Assembly: GCA_023375675.1 (NCBI GenBank)
Contig: JALQBC010000031.1
Span: forward strand, 434,001-498,000
Direction: 5' to 3'
Length of the DNA stretch: 64,000 nt
Source: Cytospora piceicola
Taxonomy: Eukaryota; Ascomycota; Sordariomycetes; Diaporthales; Cytosporaceae
Made by a program: the position numbers and the translations under genes. Positions 61,189 through 64,000 of this stretch are shown one piece after another (position 1 is the stretch's first letter; each line of letters begins with the position of its first letter). The notes under the pieces were generated by a model that was not told the origin of the DNA, searched no databases, and saw only the letters and a list, made by a program, of their open reading frames with translations.

Positions 61189-61897
61189 ATGTCGGGTCCT
61201 CAAGTCAACGGCAACGTGCCAAAGTCTTCATTCCTGAAGGTAAGCTCGTCTTTGCCTCGCTCATACCATTGACCCTTGGCCTTTTGAATATGACCATCCC
61301 CAGTGTCGCGCCCCAACCCGGAATTCGTTGCTGTCGTGTAACCGCAGCAGTGGCATCTAATTCGACTACCCATACTAATTGCCATCCCAGCACCTCACCG
61401 ACTACCCCGTTGTACACGATGGTGTTGAGACCTTCAAGTCGAACCCATATGGCGCAAGGTCAATCCAACTCGGCGACTCTGCATACCAGACCTTTGCCGC
61501 ACCCGTCCTCCCTTACCTCTACAGGCCCTACCAATACGTCGAGCCTTACGTGAAGAAGGCCGATGACCTCGGCAACAAGGCACTGGCCAAGGTGGACGAG
61601 CGCTTCCCCGTCGTCAAGAAGCCCACGAACGAGATCTACACCAACGCCAAGGGGCTCGTTCTGTTCCCACTTCACAAGGGCTTCGAGGGCAAGGACCACC
61701 TCCTGGATGTCTACTCCAGCGAGTACAAGAAGGCCAACGGCGACAATGGAAACGGCTTCGGGCTGATCCCCACCGGCAAGGCCGCAGTTGCCACTGCTCT
61801 GGTCATCACGGGAGAGACTGTCAGGTTCATTGGCGACTTCCTGAGTGCGAAGAAAGTTCAGACACAGAATGCCGTGGACAACAAGGTAAACAACTAG
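61189..61897 (+). CDS. CAP20-like perilipin (lipid droplet coat protein)
   Basis: Two exons: 61189-61239 and 61391-61897, phase 0, 185 aa. The sequence matches the fungal perilipin-like CAP20 family: a short MSGPQVNGN start, HLTDYPVVHDGVETFKSNPYG, then YLYRPYQYVEPYVKKADDLG, DERFPVVKKP and a C-terminal LIPTGKAAVATALVITGETV segment. Family members coat lipid droplets and, in appressorium-forming pathogens and insect pathogens, support lipid use and turgor during infection. The gene is intact with normal GC-rich codon use, unlike the decayed region to its left. The 150 bp intron after codon 17 is long compared with others here. Confidence 0.9.
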
Positions 61898-64000
61898 AGA
61901 GAGTTGACCTACTCCACAGTTGATAGTCAAAAGAGAGGTGGCTCTTTATCCTACTGCCCAGAACCGAAAGTCCTACTACCGGTTATCTCGGATTCGACGG
62001 TCGATGGGAGCTGCGGGCCCAATGTCCAAGGTCCAGCCCACGACCGAGTCGCTACGAAAAGAGAAGAGCAACGAATTCAACAGGAAGAAATTCCAAAATA
62101 TTTCCGACGCTGATATTGGCATCCGGTTCCGCCGAGGATGCGGGGTCACGAGCTGCCAACGGAGTTGGGCATGATGATATCCTGGTTTTGTGTTTGGCAT
62201 TGTATTTCTGTTTCCGCTACTGTTGTGTTCTGTTTTCTCTGCTGCTGTTTGTCAAGTAGCTACAAGACCACAGCAATCTTGTATCCTCGTTTTGTAATGA
62301 CACGGCCGCAATTTTCACTTGAGATCAGTTTCTTGGGCGCGGAAAATGCTACGAAGCAATTGATTGTCAATTTTTGGTCTTCATGAGCGATGTTATCTCG
62401 GAGGTATGGCGGTAATGGAAAGATGTTGAGCTTCGTATAAGAATAATAGCGAATAGATTCTTTTATTGCGTGTTGCACAATCTCACTCTGCAAGTGTATC
62501 GAACGGTCGGTCCCTCTGTGCTGGTTCACCTCATGGCTTCCACTAGCCACATAAGCCACAACATAACCATGATGGAGAGTTCCCAGGAGAAACATCGTTG
62601 AACAGGTAGGGTGTGGAAGACGAGGTGCTGCGAATAGCTGGAAGGCGACTACAAGGGCTACAGTGGGTAGCCCTGACAACACATGTGCGTGAACACTGGC
62701 ACTATATCACAGAGAGCTGCAATGGGAAATATGTCTGACGGGAGATCTCTCCATTGGCCAACCCACGACATGCCTTGATATGCCTTCGTCCTCGTTCCCC
62801 GGCATTCTTGTCAGTCTGCGGGTGTGCCTCTACTCTCACTTGTCAATACATAAGGTCGCAAGAATAGCACACACACCAAGGGAAGCTGACGTCCATCTTG
62901 GCCATTCTCGATATTCTGTACAACACAGTCACTTTAGTATCCAATCCAGTGCAAGCTTTACCGGCAACCACTTGGTTGCGGAGGTTGCTTTTCCGTGGTG
63001 TCAAGTTGGAGTAGGCATTGGCGTTCGATCCAATACAATGACAAGCTGGGTGCTCCCTACTAGGCCTTGGTGAGCATCTCGAGTCTCCTTTGGCTCCTAA
63101 GTGTTAGTGACCACGACGAAGAATTCGTTCCTGAGGATGGTCGGGAAGCCCATGGGAATGGCACCAGGGCTAATGAGATGCCCATGTAGGGGCTTCACAA
63201 TCTACAATCCTCCAAGTCGCTAAGTATATCGACCATGTTGGCATCTATTATTCCTGCGGAACCCTCCTGGTTAAGCGACAAGGCTCTCACCCCTTTTCGA
63301 GGTTGGCACTCTCCCCAAACCCCGCGTTATGGCAGGGGCTGCACGAGATATGATGTCTTGTCACTAAAAGGAATGTTACAGAAACCAAATCGAATCGATC
63401 CAGTGTGCATACCTCATAGTCCCTTCGTGTATATATCCCTAAGCACACATAGGTGTGCCTAGAATGGACCCCTGGCTGGGGGGGGGGGGAGCGATGTGCT
63501 GCTTATTGCTGACCACCATGACTTTGGAGTCGCTCGACGATACCTGATACCACCCACCTAAGAGCCTCGATGATCACCAGGACTCTTAGTATCGCCAATT
63601 ATTCTTGTCATGGCTAGGGACTTTGGCGGGCGGCGTCTACTATCGACGAAGACCCGGTTGAGAACCCTGGGAAACCACCGGCCGTAGGAGCGTCTCTGCC
63701 TTTCCACTGCTGGGAAATCATACCTCGCTCTACCCACCTTCTACCTGACACCTCTGCCATGCCATGCCCACTCATCAGTCGTCGACGAGGGCATCAACGA
63801 TACGCCGCGGAGGCAGACCTTTCCGTGCCACGCCTATGCTCGTCGCACACCCATGCGATTCCTGACCTCCCCACGATGTTAGTAGAGAGGTAGATGAGGG
63901 TCGAGCTATCATCGCCAACTCCAAGCGTCAGTGTCGCCCGAGAAGAACCCCGAGCTTGGAACGGGCCGGACCGTAATAGTCCAAGCCACTGGCCGGACCG
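61898..64000. other. Intergenic to window end
   Basis: 3' flank of the CAP20-like gene and further non-coding sequence. A G homopolymer lies at about 63480. Short open frames have no recognisable content. Confidence 0.5.

Overview
The window is nuclear DNA of a filamentous ascomycete, most likely a Sordariomycete. Genes carry 50-90 bp introns with fungal GT..AG and branch-point signals. The gene families are fungal: UstYa/DUF3328, HET, GLEYA, fructosyl amine oxidase and a CAP20-like perilipin. Two large AT-rich blocks are nearly devoid of CpA/TpG, the mark of repeat-induced point mutation (RIP).

Layout. 1-15050 is a RIP-saturated block holding a full-length 10.6 kb Ty3/Gypsy element (2710-13309, 238 bp LTRs, 5 bp target duplication). 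15260-23405 looks like a small RiPP (dikaritin-type) biosynthetic locus. It has a SAM methyltransferase broken by a hAT-type MITE, a UstYa-like oxidase with a His-rich tail, a secreted precursor with six 13-residue Kex2 repeats, and an MFS transporter. 23836-32765 holds a secreted type-B carboxylesterase, a fructosyl amine oxidase and a divergently transcribed UNC93-like membrane protein. 34554-47600 holds a decayed SRPK-type kinase, a large HET-domain protein, a small membrane protein with a suspicious TAG, a GLEYA-domain surface protein and an FAD monooxygenase. 47604-54240 is a second RIP block, a complete 6.6 kb Ty1/Copia element with 150 bp LTRs and a 5 bp target duplication. 54246-64000 is gene-poor, with a broken small secreted protein, a possible six-cysteine secreted protein and an intact CAP20-like perilipin.

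How it fits together. The precursor and the UstYa-like gene are divergent across a 1.1 kb spacer and the MFS gene follows the precursor. That is the expected minimal set for a dikaritin (ustiloxin/phomopsin-like) cyclic peptide: leader processing at KR sites, oxidative cyclisation by UstYa, methylation and export. The methyltransferase is dead in this strain and the precursor appears shortened by a TAG, so the locus may be decaying or diversifying next to transposons. Exon structures were derived by hand from splice signals and frame; every multi-exon model reported as intact closes in frame.
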